This document shows, piece after piece, positions 1-8,650 of a stretch of DNA of 64,000 nucleotides. How positions within the stretch are numbered: the first letter of the stretch is position 1; every line of letters begins with the position of its first letter. The position numbers were made by a program, and so were the translations under genes. Below the pieces are notes generated by a model that ran no database searches, had not been told where the DNA came from, and saw only the letters and a list, made by a program, of their open reading frames with translations. The stretch is from Pseudoxanthomonas sp. (GTDB lineage Bacteria > Pseudomonadota > Gammaproteobacteria > Xanthomonadales > Xanthomonadaceae), in contig NZ_PKDG01000014.1 in the NCBI RefSeq assembly GCF_002863005.1, positions 80,964 to 144,963 of the forward strand, read 5' to 3'.

Positions 1-1265
1 CCGAAGTCCTTCTGCTGCAGGACGAACAATCCCAGGGTGTCCGTGACCGTGGACGGCACGAAGGCCTCCGCCCCCACCGCGCTGAAGTCGGTGCTGCCGA
101 CCTGCAGGCCGAAGGCGCCGCGCCAGCCGTTCCACGGTTTCTGCACCGCTTCCAGCCGGGCGTCATACCCCTCGTTGGTGAAGCGCGTGCCGATCTCGTC
201 GCCTTCCAGCTCGACATGTTCGTAGTCGTTCCACGCGGCACGCAGGTTGAGGCTTTCCAGGAACGACACCGGGTCGTAGACGCCAGCCTTCACGTCCCAC
301 CGGTTCTGCACCATGTCGATGCGCACGGGGCCTTCTTCGTGCGCCTCGTCATCGTGGTCTGCTTCTCCGTCATGGTCGTGGTCGTGGTCTTCCTCGCCAT
401 GCACGTGGGCACCGGCGGGAATCCCGTAGTTGCTGCGGTAGGTGCTGGCGGCAAGGCCGAAATAGCCACGGTCGCCGAGATAGCTAGCGCCGACCGCGCC
501 TGCCTTGGTGCTGAGCGAACTGTTCGGCAGCGTGCCGTCAGGCTGGGGTTCCTCTTCGTGTTCCTCGCCTTCCTCATGCTCGTGCAGGATCGCGACGCCG
601 GGAATGTCGTAGTCGTCGGTGTCGCGCACCAGGCCATCGACGTGCAGCACCCAGTTTCCGCTCACACCGTCGACGCGGAACATGCCGGTGCGTTCGTCGT
701 TGACCGTGTTGCCGCGGACTTCGGCGCGGCCGCTGAGCGGCTGGTCGGGGATCGATTCGGCCAGGCGGCCGTCCACGACATTGACGGCGCCGCCGATGGC
801 GCCGCTGCCGAACAGCAGGGTCGCCGGGCCCTTCAGCACTTCAATCTGGTCGGCGAGGAAGGGTTCGATGCTGACCGCATGGTCGGCGCTCACCGTGGAG
901 GCATCCATCGAGCCGAGGCCGCCGGACAGCACCTGCACGCGCGGTCCCTCCTGGCCGCGGATGATCGGCCGGCCAACGCCCGTGCCGAAGTAGGTGGCCT
1001 GCACGCCCGGCAGCTTGGCGACCGTCTCGCCCAGCGTGCCGGCCTTGGCCTTGTCCAGGTCTTCGCCGTAGAGGACATCCACGGGCGTGGCGACGGATTC
1101 GGCATTGCCCTTCAGCGGCGAGGCCGTGACGACGACCGCGTCCAGGTCCTTGGCCTGGGGGGCGCCGGCGTCGTTGGCGAAAGCGAGGGGGGAGACCAGC
1201 GCGAGGGCGAGGGCGGTCACCAGCAGGCGAGGAGCGGGGCGGGCGAGACGGCGTGGGGATGGCAT
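1..1265 (-). CDS. ZnuD-like TonB-dependent outer-membrane receptor (3' part cut by window edge)
   Basis: Outer-membrane receptor for TonB-driven uptake, probably of zinc. The ATG at 1265 begins a signal peptide of about 29 residues (ending LAFA), followed by a plug domain with the usual motifs (VVVTASP, RGQEGPRVQVL, IEVLKGPATLLFG). Two loops very rich in His, Asp and Glu lie at about residues 223-233 and 284-311. Such loops are typical of ZnuD-type zinc or heme-zinc receptors. About 421 residues are visible, so the barrel is incomplete. It is divergent from a MerC-like gene, with a Zur-like box about 35 bp upstream of the start that overlaps a TATAAT -10 element. The family is clear. The zinc substrate is inferred from the loops and operator, and copper or nickel cannot be excluded. 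Confidence 0.85.
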   Translation of the reverse strand, partial: MPSPRRLARPAPRLLVTALALALVSPLAFANDAGAPQAKDLDAVVVTASPLKGNAESVATPVDVLYGEDLDKAKAGTLGETVAKLPGVQATYFGTGVGRPIIRGQEGPRVQVLSGGLGSMDASTVSADHAVSIEPFLADQIEVLKGPATLLFGSGAIGGAVNVVDGRLAESIPDQPLSGRAEVRGNTVNDERTGMFRVDGVSGNWVLHVDGLVRDTDDYDIPGVAILHEHEEGEEHEEEPQPDGTLPNSSLSTKAGAVGASYLGDRGYFGLAASTYRSNYGIPAGAHVHGEEDHDHDHDGEADHDDEAHEEGPVRIDMVQNRWDVKAGVYDPVSFLESLNLRAAWNDYEHVELEGDEIGTRFTNEGYDARLEAVQKPWNGWRGAFGLQVGSTDFSAVGAEAFVPSTVTDTLGLFVLQQKDF

Positions 1266-1298
1266 GGAATGGGCATCACTCAGGTGGGGTTGCGAATG

Positions 1299-1317
1299 AT
1301 GTTATATTATACCAACA
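1299..1317. promoter_or_regulatory. Zur-like operator in the divergent receptor/MerC-like promoter region
   Basis: Bases 1301-1313 read GTTATATTATACC, one mismatch from the core palindrome GTTATA-N-TATAAC seen in gammaproteobacterial Zur boxes. The minus-strand reading contains TATAAT (1311 to 1306), a good -10 for the receptor, so a bound repressor would block it. A second, wider inverted repeat (GTTATAT at 1301-1307 with ATATAAC at 1324-1330) overlaps it. This AT-rich patch stands out in GC-rich surroundings. Binding by Zur is inferred. Confidence 0.55.
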
Positions 1318-1355
1318 GTGACAATATAACCCTCCCGGAAGTCATACTCGTCTCC

Positions 1356-1763
1356 ATGAAGTCCTCGTTCCGATCGCTGCTCGACCGCTTCGCCGCCGCC
1401 GGCTCGCTGGTCTGCGCGCTGCATTGCGCCATCACGCCGCTGCTGCTGGCGGTGATCCCGTCGCTCGGACTGTCGATCTGGCTGGGCGATGGCTTCGAAC
1501 GCGGCTTCGTCGTGTTCGTCACGGTGCTGGGGCTTTTCAGCCTGATATGGGGCTACCGCCGGCACCGCGCCTTCCGCGCGTTGGGCATGTTGCTGTTCGG
1601 TCTAATGGCCCTGTGGGCCGGCGTGCTGTATGCGCCCTTGCACGAAGCCGCAGTGCCCCATGCCGTCGTGATGACGGTGGGGGGGCTGCTGGTGGGGCTG
1701 GCGCACCTGCTGAACCTGCGCCTGAACCATTGGCACGTGCACGACGCCAGCTGCGCCCACTGA
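1356..1763 (+). CDS. MerC-domain small membrane protein
   Basis: A 135-residue inner-membrane protein of the MerC family with about four hydrophobic helices. A Cys pair in the first helix (CALHC, near residues 19-23) and a His/Cys-rich tail (HWHVH...C) fit metal handling. The longer upstream open frame is antisense to the receptor. The start chosen is the ATG at 1356, just after the AT-rich operator. MerC proteins were first described in mercury uptake, but solitary copies beside Zur-regulated receptors are thought to serve zinc homeostasis. No mer genes are visible here, so a zinc role is more likely than mercury resistance. That role is inference. Confidence 0.75.
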   Translation: MKSSFRSLLDRFAAAGSLVCALHCAITPLLLAVIPSLGLSIWLGDGFERGFVVFVTVLGLFSLIWGYRRHRAFRALGMLLFGLMALWAGVLYAPLHEAAVPHAVVMTVGGLLVGLAHLLNLRLNHWHVHDASCAH

Positions 1764-1903
1764 GTCCGGCGACACGGCGGCAGCGGCCGTGGAGGCCCCG
1801 CTGTGGTAGGCTTTGCGGCCTCGCGCGCGGCGCCCCGGTCTGGTGGATGCCCGCGCAGCCGCCCTCGTCCGGGCGGACTTTTCATTGAATCAGGAGAACA
1901 CAG

Positions 1904-2077
1904 ATGGGCAAGGGTGATCGCAAGACGGCCAAGGGCAAGCGCTATTCGTCCAGCTACGGCAACGCGCGCAAGCGTACCGTCGCCAAGGCGGGCATCGCCG
2001 CCACCGCTACCGCCAAGAAGTCGGTCGTGAAGGCGCCGGCGAAGAAGGCCGTGGCCAAGAAGGCTGTCGCCAAGTAA
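1904..2077 (+). CDS. 30S ribosomal protein THX family (bTHX-like)
   Basis: A 57-residue, very basic protein starting MGKGDRKTAKGKR, the hallmark N-terminus of the THX/bTHXc family that sits in the head of the small ribosomal subunit in some bacteria. An AGGAG lies 7 bases before the ATG. The C-terminal half (about residues 30-57) is a low-complexity Lys/Ala/Val tail with repeated AKKAV units, longer than the roughly 26-residue Thermus protein. Such tails resemble histone-like nucleic-acid binding extensions. The gene stands alone and is followed by a strong terminator. Confidence 0.8.
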   Translation: MGKGDRKTAKGKRYSSSYGNARKRTVAKAGIAATATAKKSVVKAPAKKAVAKKAVAK

Positions 2078-2112
2078 GCCCGCCGCGCCGGTACGCCGGT
2101 CGCGAACGCAAG

Positions 2113-2142
2113 ACCCCGGCTCTCGCCGGGGTTTTTGTTTTT
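2113..2142 (+). terminator. Rho-independent terminator after THX
   Basis: An 8-bp stem (ACCCCGGC with GCCGGGGT, loop TCTC) is followed by TTTTTGTTTTT. It is the only classic hairpin plus U-tract I saw in the window. It ends THX transcription, and its 3' edge touches the stop codon of the convergent hutI. Confidence 0.9.
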
Positions 2143-3368
2143 CAGGGGGGGCTCACGACCCGACCGCCCACATGCACGGCCGAGACCAGATCGCCGCCCA
2201 GCCAATACGCCAGTTGCGCTGGCTGGCCGATGCGCCAGCGCACGAAGTCCGCGCGCTGTCCCACTACCAGACGGCCGCGATCCTCGAGGCCCAGCGCCTG
2301 CGCAGCATGCACGGTGGCGCCGCGCAGCGCTTCCTCCGGGGTCAGGCGGAAATGCGTACAGGCCAGCGACATGGCCAGGCGCAGCGACTGCAGGGGCGAC
2401 GTGCCCGGGTTGCAGTCCGTCGCCACCGCCATCGGCACGCCATGAACGCGGAACGCCTCCAGCGGCGGCAGTTTCGTTTCGCGCAGCACGTGGAAGGCAC
2501 CCGGCAGCAGGACCGCCACGCTGCCTGCGCGCGCCATCGCCGCAACGCCGGCCTCGGACGTGTATTCCACGTGGTCGGCCGACAGGCCATCGAATGCCGC
2601 GACCAACGCCGCGCCGCCACCATCGCTGAGCTGGTCGGCATGCAGCTTCACCGGGATGCCCAATGCGCGCGCCGCTTCGAACACGCGCTGCGTCTGCGCC
2701 GCCGTGAAGCCGATACGCTCGCAGAAGGCATCCACCGCGTCCACCAGACCTTCCTCGTGCAGCGTCGGCAGCCACGTGCACACGGCGTCGATGTAGTGGT
2801 CCTCGCGCCCGGCGAACTCGGGCGGCAGGGCATGCGCACCAAGGAAGGTGGTGCGCACGGTGATACCGAGGATGTCGCCGATGCGGCGCGCCACGCGCAG
2901 CATCTTGCGTTCGTTGTCGAAGTCGAGGCCGTAACCGGACTTGATCTCCAATGTCGTCACGCCGTCGTCGCGCAAGGCGCGCGCGCGTGGCAGCGAGGCG
3001 TCGAGCAGGGCGTCCTCGCTGGCGGCGCGCGTGGCCCGTACCGTGGACACGATGCCGCCGCCGGCGCGCGCGATGTCTTCGTAGCTGGCGCCTTGCAGGC
3101 GCTGTTCGAACTCGCCAGCCCGGTCGCCGGCGAACACCACATGCGTGTGGCAATCCACCAGGCCAGGCGTCACCCAGTCGCCCTGCGCGTCCACGACATG
3201 GTCGGCGACGGACGCTGGCGGCGCCGGTAGATCCGCGAGACGACCTGCGAACACGAATGCGCCATCGCGCCAGCCCAGCGCACCGTTCTCCACCATGCCA
3301 TAGCCGTCATCGCCGGCCAGCGTGACCAGGCGGGCGTTGACCAGCAGGCCATCCCAGCGCGTCTCCAT
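2142..3368 (-). CDS. hutI: Imidazolonepropionase
   Basis: Third step of histidine degradation: hydrolyses 4-imidazolone-5-propanoate to N-formimino-L-glutamate in the cytoplasm. The protein has 408 residues, normal for HutI. It shows the amidohydrolase metal motif DCHTH (H74, H76) with the HutI-typical VVFAGDR after it, the RAGGGI and KSGYGLD segments, and [10 protein letters not shown] near the C-terminus. The start is the ATG at 3368 (METRW), with GGAGG upstream. A longer frame runs through the preceding small gene. That gene ends only 4 bases before this start, so the two are probably co-transcribed. hutF is divergent. No hutH or hutG lies in the window. Confidence 0.95.
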   Translation of the reverse strand: METRWDGLLVNARLVTLAGDDGYGMVENGALGWRDGAFVFAGRLADLPAPPASVADHVVDAQGDWVTPGLVDCHTHVVFAGDRAGEFEQRLQGASYEDIARAGGGIVSTVRATRAASEDALLDASLPRARALRDDGVTTLEIKSGYGLDFDNERKMLRVARRIGDILGITVRTTFLGAHALPPEFAGREDHYIDAVCTWLPTLHEEGLVDAVDAFCERIGFTAAQTQRVFEAARALGIPVKLHADQLSDGGGAALVAAFDGLSADHVEYTSEAGVAAMARAGSVAVLLPGAFHVLRETKLPPLEAFRVHGVPMAVATDCNPGTSPLQSLRLAMSLACTHFRLTPEEALRGATVHAAQALGLEDRGRLVVGQRADFVRWRIGQPAQLAYWLGGDLVSAVHVGGRVVSPP

Positions 3369-3372
3369 GTCG

Positions 3373-3567
3373 TCAGTCACCTCCACCGCCACCATCGCAG
3401 CCACCGCCTCCGCTGTCGGATGCACAGCCCATGTCGCCGTGCGTGGTGGAGCCGCCATCGTTCACGCGATCTCCGGCGCCGCCTTTCTTCTTCTGCGCCT
3501 GCACGGCGATGAAGACGGCCATCAGCGCGAGGGCGACGGCAACCAGTGAGAGGACGATGGCAAGCAT
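3373..3567 (-). CDS. Small single-helix membrane protein with Gly/Cys-rich tail
   Basis: A 64-residue protein of unknown function. Residues 1-24 form one hydrophobic helix ([19 protein letters not shown]), followed by a KKK positive patch and a tail ending in a [12 protein letters not shown] run with two Cys. The ATG at 3567 is the only sensible start, because upstream sequence in this frame is antisense to hutF. It stops 4 bases before the hutI ATG and may be the first gene of that transcript. Gly/Cys-rich tails like this occur on several unrelated small membrane proteins, so no function is assigned. Confidence 0.55.
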   Translation of the reverse strand: MLAIVLSLVAVALALMAVFIAVQAQKKKGGAGDRVNDGGSTTHGDMGCASDSGGGGCDGGGGGD

Positions 3568-3639
3568 GGCGGCGGGCGTGTCTTGGCGTGGGCGACGCGG
3601 TAGCCTAACGCACCCCTGTCGCCGGCCGTAAGCACCGCC

Positions 3640-4896
3640 ATGTCGAATCCCCATTCCCACGCAGGCCTGCCCATCCTGACCGACGAAGGATGGCGCGTTC
3701 CCGGCATCGCCAACCTGCATTCGCACGCCTTCCAGCGGGCAATGGCGGGGATGGCCGAGCACCAGACGAATCCGGAAGACAGTTTCTGGACCTGGCGGGA
3801 AATCATGTACCGCTTCGCCGCGCGGATGACGCCGGAGAGCACCTACGCGGTGGCGACGCAGCTGTACACCGAGATGCTGGAAGCCGGCTACACCCGCGTG
3901 TGCGAATTCCATTACGTGCATCACCAGCCCGACGGCGCGCCCTACGACGACCCCGCGGCGATGTCGAACGCCCTGATTGCCGCCGCGCGCGACACCGGCA
4001 TCGGCATGACCCTGTTGCCGGTGCTGTACATGACGGGCGGCTTCGACGGTCGCGAACTGTCGGCGCGCCAGCGGAGGTTCGGGCATGACGTGGATGGTTT
4101 CCTACGCCTGCTCGAAGCCCTGCGTCCGCTGCAGGACGCGCGGCTGCGCGTCGGCTGTGCGTTCCACAGCCTGCGTGCCGTACCGGAAGCCGCCATGCGC
4201 GAGGTGCTGTCGGCACTGTCTGCCGATGCGCCGGTGCACATCCACATTGCCGAACAGGTGGGTGAGGTACAGGACTGCCTGGCGCTGCGCGACGCGCGCC
4301 CGGTGGAATGGTTGTTGCGCGAATTCCCGGTCGATCGGCGCTGGACGCTGGTGCACGCCACGCACCTGACGCCGGAAGAAACACGTGGCATCGCCGACAG
4401 CGGCGCCACCGTCGCGATCTGTCCCACGACGGAAGCGAACCTCGGCGATGGCCTGTTCCCGCTGCGCGAGTTCCTGCAGGCCGGCGGCCGCTGGGGCATC
4501 GGTTCGGATTCGCACGTCTCGGTATCGCCGGTGGAAGAGCTGCGCTGGCTGGAGTACGGCCAGCGACTCATCACGCGCCATCGCAACATCGCGGTGCTGC
4601 CGGGTTCGCCGAGTGTCGGCCGTACCCTGCTGGCGGGAGTACTGGACAGCGAGGCGGATGCCACGGGCCTTGCGCCGGATCCGCAGGACGCCGTCTGGCT
4701 GGATGCCGATGCCACCGCGCTGGCAGGCGCGACGGCCGACGACGTGGTCGACCGCTGGCTGTTCGCGGGCAACCGGCCATTGGTCCGCGCGGTCCGGGTC
4801 GGTGGCCGCGAGGTGGTCACCGAAGGCCGCCACGTGGACGGCGATGCCATCGCGCGTCGCTACGGCACCACCGTGCGCCAGCTGCTGGGCGACTAG
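3640..4896 (+). CDS. hutF: Formimidoylglutamate deiminase
   Basis: Converts N-formimino-L-glutamate to N-formyl-L-glutamate and ammonia, the step that defines the HutF/HutG branch of histidine catabolism. It is an amidohydrolase-fold cytoplasmic enzyme of 418 residues. Metal motif NLHSHAFQRAMAG (H27, H29), EFHYVHH, CFHSLR-like AFHSLR, VHIHIAEQ, LVHATH and GIGSDSHVS are all present. The N-terminus before the first metal motif is only about 24 residues, shorter than in the Pseudomonas enzymes I recall (about 50). An in-frame stop at 3601 and the absence of another start codon show this is not a mis-called start. It is divergent from hutI, but HutG must be encoded elsewhere. Confidence 0.93.
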   Translation: MSNPHSHAGLPILTDEGWRVPGIANLHSHAFQRAMAGMAEHQTNPEDSFWTWREIMYRFAARMTPESTYAVATQLYTEMLEAGYTRVCEFHYVHHQPDGAPYDDPAAMSNALIAAARDTGIGMTLLPVLYMTGGFDGRELSARQRRFGHDVDGFLRLLEALRPLQDARLRVGCAFHSLRAVPEAAMREVLSALSADAPVHIHIAEQVGEVQDCLALRDARPVEWLLREFPVDRRWTLVHATHLTPEETRGIADSGATVAICPTTEANLGDGLFPLREFLQAGGRWGIGSDSHVSVSPVEELRWLEYGQRLITRHRNIAVLPGSPSVGRTLLAGVLDSEADATGLAPDPQDAVWLDADATALAGATADDVVDRWLFAGNRPLVRAVRVGGREVVTEGRHVDGDAIARRYGTTVRQLLGD

Positions 4897-5022
4897 GGCT
4901 TGGCGCGCCGGCCATCCGCGGGATCGCGGCGTTCGTCGCGGCCACCGGGTCGTCCATCGCAGATCCGCACGCGTGGCGACGGCGTCCGCCAGCATGGCCA
5001 CCATCCCGTCAGGAGAACCGCC

Positions 5023-6666
5023 GTGGCCTATGCTCATTCGATCGCTCTCGCCCTTGCCGCCGCCGGCTTCGCCGCCGTCACGCCCGCCCATGCCATGACC
5101 GACCAGGCGCTGGCCGGCAAGGTCCAGCAGCGCCTGCAGGGCGATCGCACCGGGGCCTGCATGGCCGTCGCGGTCATCGAAGCCGGCACCGTCGCCCGCA
5201 CCTACCAGTGCGCGGATGCGAAGGATGCGTCGCGCATCGGTCCCGATGCCGCCTTCGAGATCGGCTCGGTCAGCAAGACCATGACCGCGGCCTTGCTCGC
5301 CGACCTGATCGGGCAGGGGAAAGGTTCGCTGGACGATCCGCTCTCCGCCTGGTTGCCCGAAGGCACGAAGCTGCCGCAGTTCCAGGGCCAGCCGATCCTG
5401 CTGCGCCACGTCGTGACCCACACCTCCGGACTGCCGGCGCTGCCCTCGCGCATGGGGGCGCCCGACATGACGGATCCCTATGCGAAGCTGGACGAAGCCG
5501 CACTGCTCGCCTCGTTGGGCGACGTCACCCTCACCGCAGCGCCCGGCACGAAGTTCGAGTATTCGAACTTCGCCTCGATGGTGCTCTCGTACGCCGTCGC
5601 GCGTCGTGCGGGCACGGATATGGAGACGCTGCTGAAGCAGCGCCTGTTCGCGCCGCTCGGCATGCGGCATGCCTATGTCGATGTGGCGCCCGCCGGTGTG
5701 CGCGCCGCCGTGGGCCATACGCCGAACGCACGGGCCACGTCCGCCTGGCATTTCCAGACCAACCTCGCCGGTGTCGGCGGCGTGCGCGCCACGCTGGATG
5801 ACATGGTGCGCTACGTGCAAGGCCAGTTGGGGACCGAATCCACCTCGATCTCGGCCGCCCTGCAGCGTTCGCAGCAGAAGGTGTCGGATGCACCGCCGAT
5901 GGCGATGAACTGGATGCTGATGCCCGTTGGCGGACGCACCGTGCACGTGCACGAAGGCGGCACCGGTGGTTTCTCGTCGTTCGTGTCGTTCGACAAGGAC
6001 AAGCAGCGCGGCGTGGTGATCCTGTCCGACACGACGTGGAACTCGATCGGCAGCCTGGGCTCGCTGGGTCTGCATCTGGTTGATGCCAGCTTCCCCCTCG
6101 GCACGCCGCGCCGCGAGGCCACGCCGGACGGCGCGCTGCTCGACGCACTCGCCGGGGAATACGAACTCGCCGGCGGCATGAAGATGGCCCTGCGCCGCAA
6201 GGGCGATGCGCTGGAAATCCAGGTGGCCGGCCAGGGCACGTATGCGATGGGCTACGACAGCGCAGGCGATTTCTATCCGCGCGAGTTCGACGCGGTGCTG
6301 CGGCCGCAGCGCACGGCGGCCGGCCAGTCGTTCACGTGGATGCAGATGGGGGGCGTGCTGCCGGCCAAGCGGATCGATGCCGCCGCGGCGAAGCCCGCGT
6401 TGAAGATCGATGTCGCCACACTGCGCGAATACGAGGGCGAGTACCCGCTGGTGCCTGCGTTCGCGCTCACGGTGAAGGCGCAGGGCGAGACGCTGACCAT
6501 CCAGGGCACGGGCCAGCCGGCGCTGCCGGTGCAGGCGGTCGAACGCGATGTGTTCGTCATGGACGCCGTCGGTGCTGAAATCCGCTTCGAACGCGATGCG
6601 GCCGGCAAGGTGGTCGCGCTGACGCTGAAGCAGGCCGGCCAGCAACTGCGCGGCGAAAGGAAGTAA
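5023..6666 (+). CDS. Class C beta-lactamase-fold serine hydrolase, exported
   Basis: A 547-residue periplasmic serine hydrolase of the beta-lactamase/penicillin-binding-protein fold. The GTG at 5023 follows AGGAG by 7 bases and gives a clean signal peptide ending THPAHA-like PAHA. The longer open frame to 4900 lacks any export signal. Active-site motifs are SVSK (S82, K85), YSN (Y180) and HEG (H310). The C-terminal 170 residues form a DUF3471-like beta domain often seen in peptide- or D-amino-acid-processing members. Its stop is 2 bases before a LytS-type kinase gene, so it heads a three-gene operon. Resistance to beta-lactams cannot be inferred. A peptidase or esterase role is equally likely. 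Confidence 0.85.
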   Translation: MAYAHSIALALAAAGFAAVTPAHAMTDQALAGKVQQRLQGDRTGACMAVAVIEAGTVARTYQCADAKDASRIGPDAAFEIGSVSKTMTAALLADLIGQGKGSLDDPLSAWLPEGTKLPQFQGQPILLRHVVTHTSGLPALPSRMGAPDMTDPYAKLDEAALLASLGDVTLTAAPGTKFEYSNFASMVLSYAVARRAGTDMETLLKQRLFAPLGMRHAYVDVAPAGVRAAVGHTPNARATSAWHFQTNLAGVGGVRATLDDMVRYVQGQLGTESTSISAALQRSQQKVSDAPPMAMNWMLMPVGGRTVHVHEGGTGGFSSFVSFDKDKQRGVVILSDTTWNSIGSLGSLGLHLVDASFPLGTPRREATPDGALLDALAGEYELAGGMKMALRRKGDALEIQVAGQGTYAMGYDSAGDFYPREFDAVLRPQRTAAGQSFTWMQMGGVLPAKRIDAAAAKPALKIDVATLREYEGEYPLVPAFALTVKAQGETLTIQGTGQPALPVQAVERDVFVMDAVGAEIRFERDAAGKVVALTLKQAGQQLRGERK

Positions 6667-6668
6667 GC

Positions 6669-7886
6669 ATGGAGCGGACCTATCCGCTGCGACAGAAGCT
6701 GCCCGCCGAAGTGCTGGTGGGCGGCGATGCGGTATGGAGTCGCTACCGTCAGTATCCGGTGTTCGGCCTGCGTTGGCTGCTCGGGCGCAGCCTGCTGTTC
6801 TGCAGCGTGATCGCGGTGGTCGCCGCCTTCATCGGCGCCGGCAGCGGTGTGGCGGTACAGGACCTCGGCGTCGCGATCAAAGTGGGCCTCACCGAATTCG
6901 TGGTCTTCAGTCTCATGGCCACGTTGGGACCTGCGTTGGCCACCGCGGTGCGGCACCGTGCATGGCCGGTGGCGCGCGAGCGCAAGGCCGTCGTGATCGC
7001 CGTGCTGGTCGGCATGGTGCTCAGCTTCTTCATCGATCGCGTCGGATCGTCCTACATCGAACAGTTGATCAAGCCAGGCCTGGAGGCTGCGGGACTGTCG
7101 ATGAATCCGCCCACATTGACGCCGTTGGTGAAGGCGATCGGGCTGGCGATCAACGTCGCTGGGCTGGTTGTCGTCTACGGTCTGTTCGGCGGCGGGCTGG
7201 CGCTGCGGGCGTACTTCAGTGAACACCGCCGCTGGGACGAGCACCATCATGAACGCGAACTCAGCGCGCTGGAAGGACGCGTGCACGAAGCCGACCTGCG
7301 CCTGGGCGTGCTGCAGGCGCAGGTGGAACCCCATTTCCTGTTCAACACCCTGGCCTCGGTGCGCGCGCTGGTGCGGCAGGATCCCGCACAGGCCGAAGCC
7401 ACGCTGGATGCGCTGGTCGATTTCCTGCGCGCCACCATTCCGAAACTGCGCGACGACCGCGGCCTGCACGCCACGCTCGGCCAGCAGCTCGATATCTGCA
7501 GCAGTTACCTCGCACTGATGCAGGTGCGCATGGGCGGCCGGCTGGCGTACGCCGTGCGCGCCGACGATGCGGTGCGCGCGTCGCCGTTCCCGCCCTCGCT
7601 GCTGATCACACTGGTGGAGAACGCGATCAAACACGGCATCGAACCCAGGCCGGGTCCGGGCCGCATCGACATCGAGGCGGTCCGCGAGGACGGCATGCTG
7701 CGCGTGCAGGTGCGCGACGATGGCGCCGGCCTACGCCCCGGCCTGAGTACCGGCGTGGGCCTGGCGAACGTGCGCGAACAACTGTCGGCGCGTTACGGCA
7801 CGCGTGCCGCGTTCGCCTTGACGCCGGCCGTCGACGGTCGCGGTGTTTGCGCGGAGATCCGCGTGCCGCTAGGGTCGTCGGCATGA
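6669..7886 (+). CDS. LytS/YehU-type sensor histidine kinase
   Basis: A 405-residue membrane kinase. Four hydrophobic helices occupy about residues 35-180 and carry no recognisable ligand domain. A short linker leads to a His_kinase (PF06580) box QVEPHFLFNTL with phospho-acceptor H222, and an ATPase domain with the N-box LVENAIKHG and G-box DDGAGL. It starts 2 bases after the serine hydrolase stop and overlaps the next gene by ATGA, which couples translation with its response regulator. The signal is unknown. The operon suggests the pair reports on the hydrolase's periplasmic substrate or product, which is inference. Confidence 0.9.
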   Translation: MERTYPLRQKLPAEVLVGGDAVWSRYRQYPVFGLRWLLGRSLLFCSVIAVVAAFIGAGSGVAVQDLGVAIKVGLTEFVVFSLMATLGPALATAVRHRAWPVARERKAVVIAVLVGMVLSFFIDRVGSSYIEQLIKPGLEAAGLSMNPPTLTPLVKAIGLAINVAGLVVVYGLFGGGLALRAYFSEHRRWDEHHHERELSALEGRVHEADLRLGVLQAQVEPHFLFNTLASVRALVRQDPAQAEATLDALVDFLRATIPKLRDDRGLHATLGQQLDICSSYLALMQVRMGGRLAYAVRADDAVRASPFPPSLLITLVENAIKHGIEPRPGPGRIDIEAVREDGMLRVQVRDDGAGLRPGLSTGVGLANVREQLSARYGTRAAFALTPAVDGRGVCAEIRVPLGSSA

Positions 7887-8644
7887 AGGCCGTCACCGCC
7901 CTGATCGCCGAAGACGAAGCGCCGCAGCGCCGCGCGCTGCAGCAACAGCTGCGCGCGGCGTGGCCGGAGCTCGAGATCGTGGCCATCTGCGAGGATGGCC
8001 TGTCGGCACTGGATGCCGTCGCGCAACACCGCCCGCAGGTCGCCTTCCTCGACATCCGCATGCCGGGCGTCAGCGGCCTGGACGTCGCGCGGCAGGTAGT
8101 GGCGCAAGGCGGGTTGGTGGTGTTCACCACCGCGTACGAGGATTACGCCATCCGTGCGTTCGAGGCCGGTGCGGCGGACTACCTGTTGAAGCCGGTGCAG
8201 GACGCGCGCCTGGCGCAGGCAGTGGAGCGCATGCAGGCACGCCTGGCCGAAACGCGCGCACCGGACATGCGCATGCTGATCGACGATCTGGAAGCGCGCC
8301 TGCGGCCGCAGGGCGATCGCCTGATCCGCTGGATCACCGCCAGCGTCGGCGACAGCGTGCGCATGATCGCGATCGACGAGGTGCTGTTCTTCCAGGCGCA
8401 GGACAAGTACGTGCGCGTGGTGACCGCCGATGACGAAGCCATCATCCGCATGCCGTTGAAGGATCTGCTTGGCGGACTCGACCCGGACGTGTTCTGGCAG
8501 GTGCACCGCGGCGTGCTGGTGCGCGTGCAGGCCATCGACCGCGTGCGCAAGGACGAACTCGGCCGGCACCTGTTGAGCGTCAAGGGACGCGACGACGTGC
8601 TGCCGGTCAGCGGCGCCTTCCAGCAGCGCTTCCGCGGGATGTGA
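7883..8644 (+). CDS. LytTR-family response regulator
   Basis: Partner of the preceding kinase. 253 residues: a receiver domain (acidic EDE at 10-12, phospho-acceptor D57 in LDIRMPG, K of LLKPV near residue 107) and a C-terminal LytTR DNA-binding domain (about residues 150-250, with FFQAQDKYVRV and the QVHRGVLV segment). The ATG lies inside the kinase stop codon (ATGA overlap), which selects this start over a longer open frame. LytTR regulators usually bind direct repeats upstream of a few targets. None was identified here. Confidence 0.93.
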   Translation: MKAVTALIAEDEAPQRRALQQQLRAAWPELEIVAICEDGLSALDAVAQHRPQVAFLDIRMPGVSGLDVARQVVAQGGLVVFTTAYEDYAIRAFEAGAADYLLKPVQDARLAQAVERMQARLAETRAPDMRMLIDDLEARLRPQGDRLIRWITASVGDSVRMIAIDEVLFFQAQDKYVRVVTADDEAIIRMPLKDLLGGLDPDVFWQVHRGVLVRVQAIDRVRKDELGRHLLSVKGRDDVLPVSGAFQQRFRGM

Positions 8645-8650
8645 CCCGGC

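Noticed and set aside
216..1355. Long plus-strand open frame continuing into the MerC-like gene
   Set aside because: It is antisense to the TonB receptor and has no family resemblance; only the part from 1356 is a gene.
4102..6645. 847-residue minus-strand open frame
   Set aside because: It is antisense to hutF and the serine hydrolase, both certain, and is Arg/Gly/His-rich as expected of GC-rich shadows.
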